10,510 nt of DNA from RGIG4608 sp045643885 (GTDB lineage: Bacteria; Bacillota; Clostridia; Oscillospirales; CAG-272): contig JAZRFY010000031.1 of assembly GCA_045643885.1 (NCBI GenBank), positions 1 through 10,510 on the forward strand, read 5' to 3'. Made by a program: the position numbers and the translations under genes. This document shows, piece by piece, positions 1-6,687 of the stretch. Below the pieces are notes generated by a model, which saw only the letters and a program-made list of their open reading frames with translations, had not been told where the DNA came from and did not search any database. Position 1 is the first letter of the stretch, and each line of letters opens with the position of its first letter.

Positions 1-1
1 C

Positions 2-235
2 AAGGGTTCCAGAAAATCAACTCCCTTTGCAGCTCAGTCTGCAGCAGAGACAGCAGGTAAGGCTGCTATGGAACACGGACTTAAGACTGTTGAAGTGTTT
101 GTAAAAGGTCCCGGTTCAGGACGTGAATCCGCAATCCGTGCATTGGAAACAGTTGGTCTTCAGATCACAATGATCAAGGACGTAACTCCTATTCCTCACA
201 ACGGTTGCAGACCCCCCAAACGTAGAAAAGTTTAA
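2..235 (+). CDS. rpsK: 30S ribosomal protein S11, C-terminal part (5' end outside window)
   Basis: This is the last 77 codons of ribosomal protein S11, a platform protein of the small subunit that contacts 16S rRNA near the mRNA exit region. The frame is open from base 2 and stops with TAA at 233-235. The translation carries the S11 signatures AAETAGKAAMEHG, VFVKGPGSGRESAIRAL and the invariant basic tail PIPHNGCRPPKRRKV. The 5' part, about 50 codons, is cut off by the window edge. It is followed after 18 bp by rpsD, whose ribosome binding site begins just after this stop, as expected for the alpha operon (S13-S11-S4-RpoA-L17). No frameshift is seen in the visible part. Confidence 0.97.
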   Translation, partial: KGSRKSTPFAAQSAAETAGKAAMEHGLKTVEVFVKGPGSGRESAIRALETVGLQITMIKDVTPIPHNGCRPPKRRKV

Positions 236-253
236 TATTGGAGGATTTACAAA

Positions 254-880
254 ATGGCAAGATATACAGGTCCTGCATGTAAGCTCTGCCGTAGAGAAGG
301 CACAAAGCTTTATCTCAAGGGCGAACGCTGCACATCAGGTAAATGCGCACTTGACCGCAGACACTCTGCTCCCGGTCAGCACGGTGCAAACAATAAGAAA
401 CTCAGAGAATACGGACGTCAGCTTCGTGAGAAGCAGAAGACAAAGAGATACTACGGTGTTCTTGAAAAGCAGTTCAAGAACTACTATGTAGAGGCTGCAA
501 GAAAGCCCGGTATCACAGGTGAAAACCTCCTTTGCTTGCTTGAAAGAAGACTTGACAACGTTGTATACAGAATGGGCTTTGCAGAAAGCCATAAGGAAGC
601 TCGTCAGATCGTTCTTCATGAGCACATCGAGCTCAACGGCAAGAAGGTAAACGTTCCTTCCATCCTTGTTAAGGCTGGTGACGTTATCACAGTTCGCGAG
701 AACTTCAGAAATTCTGAAAAGTGCAAGGCACTCATCGAGAGCGCTCAGACAAAGTCTGCTCCCAAGTGGCTTGAAGTTAATAAGGAAAACATGAGCACAA
801 AGGTTCTTACACTTCCCGCTCGTGAAGATATCGACTTCGAGTTCGAAGAACAGCTTATCGTCGAACTTTACTCCAAGTAA
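254..880 (+). CDS. rpsD: 30S ribosomal protein S4
   Basis: S4 is a primary 16S rRNA-binding protein that nucleates small-subunit assembly. In many bacteria it also represses its own operon. The 208-residue product has the usual length. The N-terminus MARYTGPACKLCRREG carries the four-cysteine form (Cys9, Cys12, Cys26, Cys31; CX2C-X13-CX4C), the zinc-binding type of S4. The S4 RNA-binding domain lies around residues 98-160 (RRLDNVVYRMGFA, then the IELNGKKVN turn). The start ATG is preceded by GGAGG at 240-244 with 9 nt spacing. The gene sits in the alpha operon between rpsK and rpoA, as in Clostridia. A 121-bp gap containing a hairpin separates it from rpoA, much longer than the other gaps in this operon. 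Confidence 0.98.
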   Translation: MARYTGPACKLCRREGTKLYLKGERCTSGKCALDRRHSAPGQHGANNKKLREYGRQLREKQKTKRYYGVLEKQFKNYYVEAARKPGITGENLLCLLERRLDNVVYRMGFAESHKEARQIVLHEHIELNGKKVNVPSILVKAGDVITVRENFRNSEKCKALIESAQTKSAPKWLEVNKENMSTKVLTLPAREDIDFEFEEQLIVELYSK

Positions 881-881
881 T

Positions 882-913
882 ACCTCGGGTACCGTATGTA
901 TCGTACCCGTGGT
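882..913 (+). other. Hairpin in the rpsD-rpoA intergenic region
   Basis: ACC (882-884) and CGGGTAC (886-892) pair with GTACCCG (903-909) and GGT (911-913). This leaves a 10-nt loop and one T/T mismatch. No T-tract follows, so it is not a simple rho-independent terminator. It could be an mRNA stability or processing element separating ribosomal protein from RNA polymerase subunit synthesis, or a protein-binding leader. The function is inferred only. Confidence 0.5.
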
Positions 914-1001
914 TGCTTGGCAATACTGGATGACGATTTTAGTACGGAGAAAACTATCCCCTGTAGACACAGAGAAATATTATTAATGGAGGTTATTTGG
1001 A

Positions 1002-1976
1002 ATGATTGAAATAGAGAAACCTAATATTACAACAGTTGACTTAAGTGAAGACGGTAGATTTGGTAAATTCATCGTTGAGCCCCTTGAAAGAGGATACGGC
1101 ACAACTCTTGGAAACTCCCTTCGCAGAGTGCTTCTCAGCTCTCTCCCCGGTGTTGCAGTAACAAACATCAAGATTGATGGCGTATTGCACGAGTTTTCAA
1201 CAATCACAGGTGTTAAGGAAGACGTAACAGAGATCGTTCTTAACGTTAAGGGCATCACTGCTAAGCTTCACACAAATTCTCCCAAGACAGTTGTTATCGA
1301 CGTGGTTGGTGAGCAGGTAGTTACTGCCGGCGACATCAAGCAGGATTCCGACATCGAGATCCTCAACCCCAATCACCACATCGCAACCGTTGCTCAGGGT
1401 GAGAGATTCTATATGGAACTCACTTTCGATAACGGCCGTGGTTACGTATCTCAGGACAGAAATAAGCAGATTCACACATCTCTTCTTGGTCCCAACGTTT
1501 CCGCTCCTATCGGAACAATCTATACAGACTCTATCTACACTCCCGTTTACAACGTACGTTATACTGTTGACAGCACACGTGTGGGAACAGTAACCGACTA
1601 TGACAAGCTCACAATCGAGATTGAAACAAACGGTACTATCTCCGCAAAAGAGGCGGTTTCCCTCGGAGCCAAGATTCTCAACGAGCATCTCAACTTGTTC
1701 GTGGATTTGTCCGAAGAAGCAAGAAATGAAAGCATCATGGTTGAAAGAGAAGAAACCATCAAAGAAAAGGTTCTTGAGATGACCATTGAGGAACTTGACA
1801 TGTCTGTTCGTAGCTTCAACTGCTTGAAGCGTGCAGGCATTGATACAGTAGAAGATTTGACCAACCGTACCGAAGAGGATATGATCAAGGTCAGAAATCT
1901 TGGTAAGAAGTCGCTTGAGGAAGTAATCCAAAAGCTCGCTTCCTTGGGACTTACACTTAAGAAGGAAGAAGACTAA
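1002..1976 (+). CDS. rpoA: DNA-directed RNA polymerase subunit alpha
   Basis: The alpha subunit dimerises to scaffold assembly of beta and beta' and contacts UP elements and activators through its C-terminal domain. The 324-residue product has the normal length. The N-terminal domain (about 1-230) shows the dimerisation motif around residues 27-50 (PLERGYGTTLGNSLRRVLLSS). The C-terminal domain (about 250-315) shows the helix-hairpin-helix DNA-binding segment (LDMSVRSFNCLKRAG, then KVRNLGKKSLEEV). The ATG at 1002 has GGAGG at 988-992. The gene follows rpsD and precedes rplQ, the conserved alpha-operon position. Nothing looks broken or missing. Confidence 0.98.
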   Translation: MIEIEKPNITTVDLSEDGRFGKFIVEPLERGYGTTLGNSLRRVLLSSLPGVAVTNIKIDGVLHEFSTITGVKEDVTEIVLNVKGITAKLHTNSPKTVVIDVVGEQVVTAGDIKQDSDIEILNPNHHIATVAQGERFYMELTFDNGRGYVSQDRNKQIHTSLLGPNVSAPIGTIYTDSIYTPVYNVRYTVDSTRVGTVTDYDKLTIEIETNGTISAKEAVSLGAKILNEHLNLFVDLSEEARNESIMVEREETIKEKVLEMTIEELDMSVRSFNCLKRAGIDTVEDLTNRTEEDMIKVRNLGKKSLEEVIQKLASLGLTLKKEED

Positions 1977-2039
1977 TTCTTAAGTACCCAAAGAAAGTTA
2001 AAAGTTAGATTTATTAATCAATAAGGAGGAAATTAAGCG

Positions 2040-2381
2040 ATGCTTAACAGAAAGCTTGGCAGAACATCTGCTCATAGAAATGCAATGCTTCGCGGTCTTG
2101 TAACATACCTTCTTGAAAACGGCTCTGTAGAAACAACTCTCACAAGAGCTAAAGAAGTTCGTTCTGTTGCAGAAAAGATGATCACACTTGGTAAGAAAAA
2201 CACTCTTGCAAGCCGTCGTGCTGCTCTTTCCTACATCACAAAGGAAGACGTTGTTACCAAAGTGTTCAATGAGATTGCTCCTAAATATGAAGGACGTAAC
2301 GGTGGTTACACTCAGATTTATAAGCTTGGTCCCCGCCGTGGTGACGGAGCTGAAATGGCAATCATCAAATTGGTTGACTAA
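2040..2381 (+). CDS. rplQ: 50S ribosomal protein L17
   Basis: L17 is a large-subunit protein near the peptide exit tunnel. The 113-residue product is the short bacterial form and has the family signatures MLNRKLGRTSAHRNAMLRGL at the N-terminus, LITRAKE-like LTRAKEVRSVAEKMI, and the C-terminal YTQIYKLGPRRGDGAEMAIIKLV. A strong AAGGAGG (2023-2029) lies 10 nt before the ATG. It is the last gene of the alpha operon and is followed by a rho-independent terminator within 30 bp. Confidence 0.98.
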   Translation: MLNRKLGRTSAHRNAMLRGLVTYLLENGSVETTLTRAKEVRSVAEKMITLGKKNTLASRRAALSYITKEDVVTKVFNEIAPKYEGRNGGYTQIYKLGPRRGDGAEMAIIKLVD

Positions 2382-2410
2382 TTTGATACCGCAATTAGCA
2401 ATATAAATTA

Positions 2411-2441
2411 AACACCCAAGCAAAAGCTTGGGTGTTTTTTT
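2411..2441 (+). terminator. Rho-independent terminator of the alpha operon, probably bidirectional
   Basis: An 11-bp perfect stem, AACACCCAAGC (2411-2421) with GCTTGGGTGTT (2426-2436), encloses an AAAA loop and is followed by seven T residues (2435-2441). On the other strand the stem runs into TTTAATTTATAT, so it can also end the cysteine desulfurase operon, whose stop is at 2475. Confidence 0.95.
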
Positions 2442-2474
2442 GCGCCTTTTGGAGGATTTTTGTCCGACAAAGCC

Positions 2475-3623
2475 TTATTTTAGCTTATTTAATAGGCTAA
2501 GGAGCTTGTCGGTGTCACTTTTTGTGTTGTAGATGCCAAAGGATGCCCGTATAGCCCCCGTATTTTCGGTTTTGAGGGATTTGTGGGCTAGAGGTGCACA
2601 ATGAAAGCCTGAACGAACACACACGTTATTTTCACTTAATATGGAGGATATAGCCTCTGCACTGAAATCGTCAATATTGAAAAGAAGGGTGCTTCCCTCG
2701 AAATCCTTAGCATATACCCTTGCTCCCTTTATATTTAAAAGTCTGTCACGCAGATATCTGTAAAGCTCGCGCTCGTGCTCTCTTATATAGGATGCCCCTA
2801 TGATGTTTATCTCTTTTATTCCTTCGTTAAGTCCTACAATCGATGGAAGGGGGAGTGTGCCCGACTCATACCTTTCGGGAATGATATCGGTCATATATGG
2901 CTCTAAGGAATTTATTCCGTTTCCGCCCTCGATAAGAGTATCGGGTAAGATTCTTGTGTTGAAGGCAACAAAGGCTGCACCCTGCAAGCCGTATAAGCCC
3001 TTGTGGGCAGGAGCGCATAACATATCGATATTCATCCTTTGCATATCGATATCAAGATGCCCCATCGACTGAGCGCAATCGACGGCAAAAAGAATACGAT
3101 TTTCCTTGCACAGTGCTCCGATTTCTTCAAGCGGCAAAGAATAGGAGCAAATATTGGATTGATGGTTGCATATCAAAAGCTTGGTTCTTTTGCAAAGCTT
3201 GCTTTGGATGCTTTTTAATATAGAATCGGTGCTTTTGTCCTCAAGCGAGAGGGCTGAGAAGACGTCGTAGCTGACGATTTCACTCTTTTGTAGCTTATAT
3301 ATAGGTCGGAATACGGAGTTATGCTCCATATCACTTATCAAAACGTGATCTCCTCGCTTTAAAGCTCCTTTGACTATAAGATTAAGTCCGAAGGTGCAAG
3401 ATGGAACAAACGCGATATTTTCGGGTGTGGGAGCATTGATCAATGAGCAGATTGCCTCTCTGCAATCATAAATCTTGTTTGCGGCAATCAGGGATAGCTT
3501 GTGAGAGCCCCTGCCTGCGTTCCCACAATAGGATTCGAGGCATCTTGCAACCTCGTTTTTCACATTCTGTGGCTTTGGAAAGCTCGTTGCGGCATTGTCG
3601 AGATAGCATATCCTGTTTTTCAT
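2475..3623 (-). CDS. Cysteine desulfurase-family PLP-dependent enzyme (class V aminotransferase fold)
   Basis: Cysteine desulfurases take sulfur from L-cysteine as an enzyme persulfide and hand it to an acceptor protein. The product has 382 residues, normal for the group. Visible landmarks are the N-terminal YLDNAATSFPKP (7-18), His101 in SDMEHNS, Asp182 in LFAVDCAQS (PLP ring nitrogen partner), the Schiff-base Lys208 in PAHKGLYG, and Cys342 in RSGFHCAPLAH, the likely persulfide cysteine. The start is placed at the ATG 3623-3621, which overlaps the TGA of the upstream DUF3343 gene as ATGA. The longer in-frame extension to 3737 would only reread that gene out of frame. The sequence resembles the desulfurase-like group found beside selenium and sulfur carrier genes more than housekeeping IscS, and no iscU or suf genes are present. 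The acceptor is unknown. It is probably co-translated with DUF3343. Confidence 0.9.
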   Translation of the reverse strand: MKNRICYLDNAATSFPKPQNVKNEVARCLESYCGNAGRGSHKLSLIAANKIYDCREAICSLINAPTPENIAFVPSCTFGLNLIVKGALKRGDHVLISDMEHNSVFRPIYKLQKSEIVSYDVFSALSLEDKSTDSILKSIQSKLCKRTKLLICNHQSNICSYSLPLEEIGALCKENRILFAVDCAQSMGHLDIDMQRMNIDMLCAPAHKGLYGLQGAAFVAFNTRILPDTLIEGGNGINSLEPYMTDIIPERYESGTLPLPSIVGLNEGIKEINIIGASYIREHERELYRYLRDRLLNIKGARVYAKDFEGSTLLFNIDDFSAEAISSILSENNVCVRSGFHCAPLAHKSLKTENTGAIRASFGIYNTKSDTDKLLSLLNKLK

Positions 3624-3859
3624 AATGGTTTGCCAAAAGCTTCCGAAATGAATTCGGAGGGATATATCCTTTCTCTTTTTAATACAGCTTTTACGTCCCT
3701 TTCCATTTCGCAAGAAAATTCTATTCCATAGGCACATCCCTTTTTGGTCATTGACGGATCAAGAGAAACTATTCTTGAAAAAATCCCCTTGCCCCCAAGG
3801 GCGCGTTGAGCTTGAATGGATATATTTAATGACGGCATACTTGCAATACAGTTTTTCAT
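3620..3859 (-). CDS. DUF3343 small protein, putative Se/S carrier-like
   Basis: This is a 79-residue protein resembling DUF3343, the domain also found fused to a TusA-like domain in YedF-type selenium metabolism proteins. The match is mainly the segment after residue 30: IVSLDPSMTKKGCAYGIEF, where Cys42 in GCAYG matches the family's conserved cysteine. The N-terminal part (SLNISIQAQRALGGKGI) fits the family's helix that follows the first strand. The start ATG (3859-3857) has a GGAGA site at 3866-3870 with 6 nt spacing. It overlaps the cysteine desulfurase gene by 4 nt, suggesting coupled synthesis and that Cys42 may receive the sulfur or selenium. The assignment rests on a short motif, and the carrier role is inferred from family annotation and context. 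Confidence 0.8.
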   Translation of the reverse strand: MKNCIASMPSLNISIQAQRALGGKGIFSRIVSLDPSMTKKGCAYGIEFSCEMERDVKAVLKRERIYPSEFISEAFGKPL

Positions 3860-3888
3860 AACAAATCTCCATGGATATTTTTATTTAT

Positions 3889-3894
3889 ATTATA
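3889..3894 (-). promoter_or_regulatory. Possible -10 element for the DUF3343-desulfurase operon
   Basis: A perfect TATAAT hexamer on the minus strand lies 30 nt before the DUF3343 start codon. No convincing -35 hexamer is found 16-18 bp upstream, and the surroundings are very AT-rich, so this may be chance. Confidence 0.3.
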
Positions 3895-3904
3895 TGTTTT
3901 GAAT

Positions 3905-3934
3905 GAATAAAGAGTTTATTCTTTGGAAATACTA
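3905..3934 (+). promoter_or_regulatory. Sigma-F-like promoter of spoIIR
   Basis: GAATA (3905-3909), a 15-bp spacer and GGAAATACTA (3925-3934) fit the known forespore sigma-F pattern (GYATA, then GGNRANANTW): 4 of 5 in the -35 and every constrained position in the -10. It ends 27 bp before the spoIIR start codon. In Bacillus subtilis spoIIR is a sigma-F target, so the position and the gene agree. Confidence 0.7.
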
Positions 3935-3960
3935 AAATATCAAAATTGAGGAGAAATTCT

Positions 3961-4569
3961 ATGAAGCTGCAAAAAATAATATTACTTTTATGTGTGTTCA
4001 CTCTATGCGCAGGTGTGTGCGACATTCTGCCCATTCACGGGGAGGAAAAGATTTATGAGAGCGTAGTAAGGCTTCACGTTCTTGCAAATTCGGACAGTGA
4101 AGAGGACCAGACGCTGAAATTAAAGGTTCGTGACGCGATCCTTTCATATATGTCACCCCTTGTAATCGACAGTAAAAATCGAGAAGAGGCAATGAGTATA
4201 ATTTCAAATGAGATGGAAAAGATTGAGGAGATAGCTAAAGACACCATTTTGTCGGAAGGATATAGCTACAACGTGGAGGGCACCTTGACTCTTGAGGAGT
4301 ATCCCACAAGAAATTATGAATCGATGAGCTTTCCTTCGGGAGAATATATAAGCCTGCGAGTGCTTATAGGTAACGCCGAGGGACAAAATTGGTGGTGTGT
4401 TCTTTTCCCACCACTCTGTCTTAGTGCCGCAACCGAGACGGGCACAAACGAAGAGGCATTTATAGCCGTTGGACTGAATTCCGACCAATATAAGATTATT
4501 ACCGACTCTGAAAACGTCAAATATCAGTTGAGATTTAAAATTTTAGAGGCAATTTACGGTGACAAATAA
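3961..4569 (+). CDS. spoIIR: Stage II sporulation protein R (forespore signal for pro-sigma-E processing)
   Basis: SpoIIR is made in the forespore, exported to the intermembrane space, and triggers SpoIIGA to cleave pro-sigma-E in the mother cell. The 202-residue product has a hydrophobic N-terminal export segment (about 5-24, KIILLLCVFTLCAGVCDIL) and the two SpoIIR signatures: VVRLHVLANSDSEEDQ (35-50), followed by LKLKVRDA, and GQNWWCVLFPPLC (141-153). The start is the ATG at 3961, 7 nt after GAGGAG (3948-3953). An in-frame TTG at 3946 overlaps this ribosome binding site and is rejected. The gene stands alone, with a sigma-F-like promoter upstream and a terminator directly after its stop. 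It shows that the host lineage forms, or recently formed, endospores. Confidence 0.95.
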   Translation: MKLQKIILLLCVFTLCAGVCDILPIHGEEKIYESVVRLHVLANSDSEEDQTLKLKVRDAILSYMSPLVIDSKNREEAMSIISNEMEKIEEIAKDTILSEGYSYNVEGTLTLEEYPTRNYESMSFPSGEYISLRVLIGNAEGQNWWCVLFPPLCLSAATETGTNEEAFIAVGLNSDQYKIITDSENVKYQLRFKILEAIYGDK

Positions 4570-4597
4570 AAAAGAGAGCCATTCGGCTCTCTTTTTA
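4568..4597 (+). terminator. Rho-independent terminator after spoIIR, probably bidirectional
   Basis: AAAGAGAGCC (4571-4580) pairs with GGCTCTCTTT (4585-4594) around an ATTC loop, with T residues after it and an A-tract before it. The A-tract becomes a T-tract on the minus strand, so the stem can also end the hisS operon, whose last stop is at 4617. Confidence 0.93.
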
Positions 4598-4616
4598 CTT
4601 ATGTGTTTTCGCTTTG

Positions 4617-5555
4617 TTATACTTCAATAAGAAGTGCCACTAAAAAATAAAGAATTATACAAGCAATACTTGGAATTGACGTGCAAAGCTCAACGAGATT
4701 CCAAAATGATTTTTCCTTTGGAGTTGATCTTACAAAGCTTTCACCGAATTTATCGTGCGAATATTTGCGATATAGACGGGAAAGATGCGATAAGAGAAGG
4801 ATGGCAACGGCAAGTGTTGCTATGGCAAGAAGGAAAGCAAAAAGCTCATAGCTTGAGCTTACCGTCTTTATGGACACGAGCGTTGGCTCAAAGAATACTG
4901 CAAAGAAGTTGTATGCGATATGTATTGCGATTGTCAAGGTGATGGAATCGGTGGCATACAAAACGATGCAAAGCATGATTCCCAAGAAGAATCTGGGAAG
5001 AAGCTCTCCAAAGCTGAGTCCAAGCAAGGCAAACATCAAGGAAGAGAAAACGGATGAAACCAGTCTTCCTCTCTTGTCGTGCTCCTTTATAAATGCCCCG
5101 CGGAAGATGATGCCCTCAAGCACGGGGGGGATGATGCAAAACATTAAAACGAGATAGATATCGTTGAAAAGATTGCCGTTTCTGCGAGCAAAGAAGGTGT
5201 TGTAGAGAGGGAACTCAGTATATTTTCCGTCAAGGAGCATAACTCTCAAAAGAGCGCTTCCGAGGAAAATGAGCAATACCGAAAAGATTATTGTCGGTAT
5301 ATGCACCTTTTTGGGCATTCCAAAATGTATCGTGGGCATATATTTTTTGCCACCTCGCGTAAGGGCAAATGCCACCATGGGAGGAAGGAATGCTATCGGC
5401 AATGCAAGTATCATCCAGCCGTTCCCGAAAAAGACAGGAGAAGTGCTTAAAAGACACGCAAGCGTGAGAATGAGCATTATAGCAAAGGTCATCAATGCTG
5501 TTCCTGCAGGAGAATAGAGCATTCCAAGGAAAAAGCTTTTAATTTTCTTTAGCAA
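4617..5555 (-). CDS. CPBP-type (Abi/Rce1-like) multipass membrane protein, catalytic site degenerate
   Basis: A strongly hydrophobic protein of 312 residues with about eight membrane segments and a CPBP (CAAX-protease/bacteriocin-processing) core. In the family, motif 1 is EExxxR, motif 2 FxxxH and motif 3 HxxxN. Here motif 1 reads EGIIFRG (Glu147, Arg152; second Glu replaced by Gly). Motif 2 reads FALLG with Gly179 in place of the catalytic histidine. Motif 3 is intact as HIAYN (His212, Asn216). It may therefore be an inactive relative. The start is uncertain: TTG at 5555 is preferred because GAGGTG (5564-5569) lies 8 nt upstream, but GTG at 5570 and ATG at 5522 are also in frame. It overlaps the end of the folate gene and is last in the hisS operon. 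Substrate and role are unknown. Confidence 0.82.
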   Translation of the reverse strand: MLKKIKSFFLGMLYSPAGTALMTFAIMLILTLACLLSTSPVFFGNGWMILALPIAFLPPMVAFALTRGGKKYMPTIHFGMPKKVHIPTIIFSVLLIFLGSALLRVMLLDGKYTEFPLYNTFFARRNGNLFNDIYLVLMFCIIPPVLEGIIFRGAFIKEHDKRGRLVSSVFSSLMFALLGLSFGELLPRFFLGIMLCIVLYATDSITLTIAIHIAYNFFAVFFEPTLVSIKTVSSSYELFAFLLAIATLAVAILLLSHLSRLYRKYSHDKFGESFVRSTPKEKSFWNLVELCTSIPSIACIILYFLVALLIEV

Positions 5556-6123
5556 AATATAACACCTCACTTTCGGTAATTATCATGTCCAGCAGCACGT
5601 CGTGTGCATCATGGGGAATGGCATCGCGCAAAAGACAGGAACAAGTAAGTCCAACACCTTTGCCGATGAAGCTTTCTAAAAATCTATCGTAATATCCCAT
5701 CCCGTAGCCAAGTCGGTGTCCCTCCTTTGAAAAAAGGATGGCAGGGACAACGCAGAGCGTGTTTTGTGTTATTATCGCATCGCTTGAATCGGGACTTGGC
5801 TCGTACAAACCAAAGTCGGAGGGCGCGAGCAAGGAGACATCGTCTATCTCTTTAAAGGCAAGTGTTCTGCTTTCCTTGTCACAGAGAGGGAAGGCGATCC
5901 TTTTGCCACGCTCCCTTGCAATGTTTATAATCGGAAGTGGGGATATTTCGTTTTTGATGGGATAGTAAATAAGTATTGTGTCTGCCTTGGCAAACTCCAT
6001 TACAGAGGATAAAATATCGCACGCCCTTGTGCTCATATCCTCAATTTGCTCTTGTGAAAAGCTTTCACGGAGGGCTCTTGCCTCCTTGCGAAGCTCCTTT
6101 TTTGAAATGGATATATCCTTCAT
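5539..6123 (-). CDS. 5-formyltetrahydrofolate cyclo-ligase (5,10-methenyl-THF synthetase)
   Basis: This enzyme uses ATP to convert 5-formyl-THF to 5,10-methenyl-THF, returning the stored folate to the one-carbon pool in the cytoplasm. The 194-residue product has the normal length. It carries an N-terminal KKELRKEARALRE helix, a substrate-side ILIYYPIKNEI strand (50-60), FGLYEP (104-109), and the family signature GHRLGYGMGYYDRFL (135-149), which binds ATP phosphate and Mg. The start ATG shares its A with the TAA stop of the upstream DJ-1 gene (TAATG, 6121-6125), so it is probably translated by reinitiation. The 3' end overlaps the CPBP gene. The family is known by several names (ygfA, yqgN, MTHFS), so no symbol is given. 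Confidence 0.95.
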   Translation of the reverse strand: MKDISISKKELRKEARALRESFSQEQIEDMSTRACDILSSVMEFAKADTILIYYPIKNEISPLPIINIARERGKRIAFPLCDKESRTLAFKEIDDVSLLAPSDFGLYEPSPDSSDAIITQNTLCVVPAILFSKEGHRLGYGMGYYDRFLESFIGKGVGLTCSCLLRDAIPHDAHDVLLDMIITESEVLYFAKEN

Positions 6124-6665
6124 TATCGGATAAAGGCTGAGGTTGCGATAGCATCTGCCTTGTCCTTTCCAAGAAGAGCCTCAACTATGGCAAGACCGAA
6201 ATCGGCAGCACATCCCATGCCCTTTGACGTGATGATGCGACCGTCCTTAACAACGCGCTCATCTTTATAGGTCGCACCGTCAAGATACTCCTCAAATCCG
6301 GGAAAGCAGGTTGCGTTTTTGTGCTTGAGATATCCCATTATTCCAAGAATGGAGGGAGCTGCACAAATAGCACAAACGAGAGCATCTGACTGCATAGCAA
6401 GGTGGATGGCATCAACAACGATGGCACTTTCCTCAAGATTGGTTGTTCCGGGCATACCACCGGGAAGGATTATGGCCTCGGGAGAAACGAGAGAAAGCTC
6501 GCTTTCGTGAATGTCTGCAACGACACTGATTCCGTGCGCACCCTCAACCGTCTTGCTGCTTCCAACGGCAACGGTTGTGACCTCAAGTCCTGCTCGTCTT
6601 AAAATATCGATGGGCATAAGTGCCTCGATTTCCTCAAAGCCGTTTGCTAAGAATACGTAGATCAT
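6123..6665 (-). CDS. DJ-1/PfpI family protein (DJ-1 subgroup)
   Basis: A 180-residue protein close to the DJ-1/YajL subgroup, whose members are linked to oxidative stress, protein or metabolite deglycation, and glyoxalase-III-like activity. The N-terminus MIYVFLANGFEEIEALMPIDILRRAG matches the DJ-1 pattern, with Glu14 where the residue partnering the active cysteine is expected. Cys101 lies in the nucleophile elbow AICAAPSIL. LPGGMPG (67-73) is also typical. The start ATG has a strong AAGGAGGA (6671-6678). The gene lies 22 bp after hisS and its stop overlaps the start of the folate cyclo-ligase, so it is the second gene of the hisS operon. The exact substrate cannot be told from sequence. Confidence 0.93.
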   Translation of the reverse strand: MIYVFLANGFEEIEALMPIDILRRAGLEVTTVAVGSSKTVEGAHGISVVADIHESELSLVSPEAIILPGGMPGTTNLEESAIVVDAIHLAMQSDALVCAICAAPSILGIMGYLKHKNATCFPGFEEYLDGATYKDERVVKDGRIITSKGMGCAADFGLAIVEALLGKDKADAIATSAFIR

Positions 6666-6687
6666 ATCTCTCCTCCTTCGGTGAATT

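Noticed and set aside
335..970. Long minus-strand open frames opposite rpsD and rpoA (also 1197-1931)
   Set aside because: Highly biased codon use in ribosomal genes leaves the antisense strand open. The translations are Cys/Val/Leu-rich with no family features.
3624..3737. N-terminal extension of the cysteine desulfurase (38 more codons)
   Set aside because: It rereads the DUF3343 gene in another frame, has no family resemblance, and the ATGA-coupled start at 3623 gives the normal YLDNAAT N-terminus.
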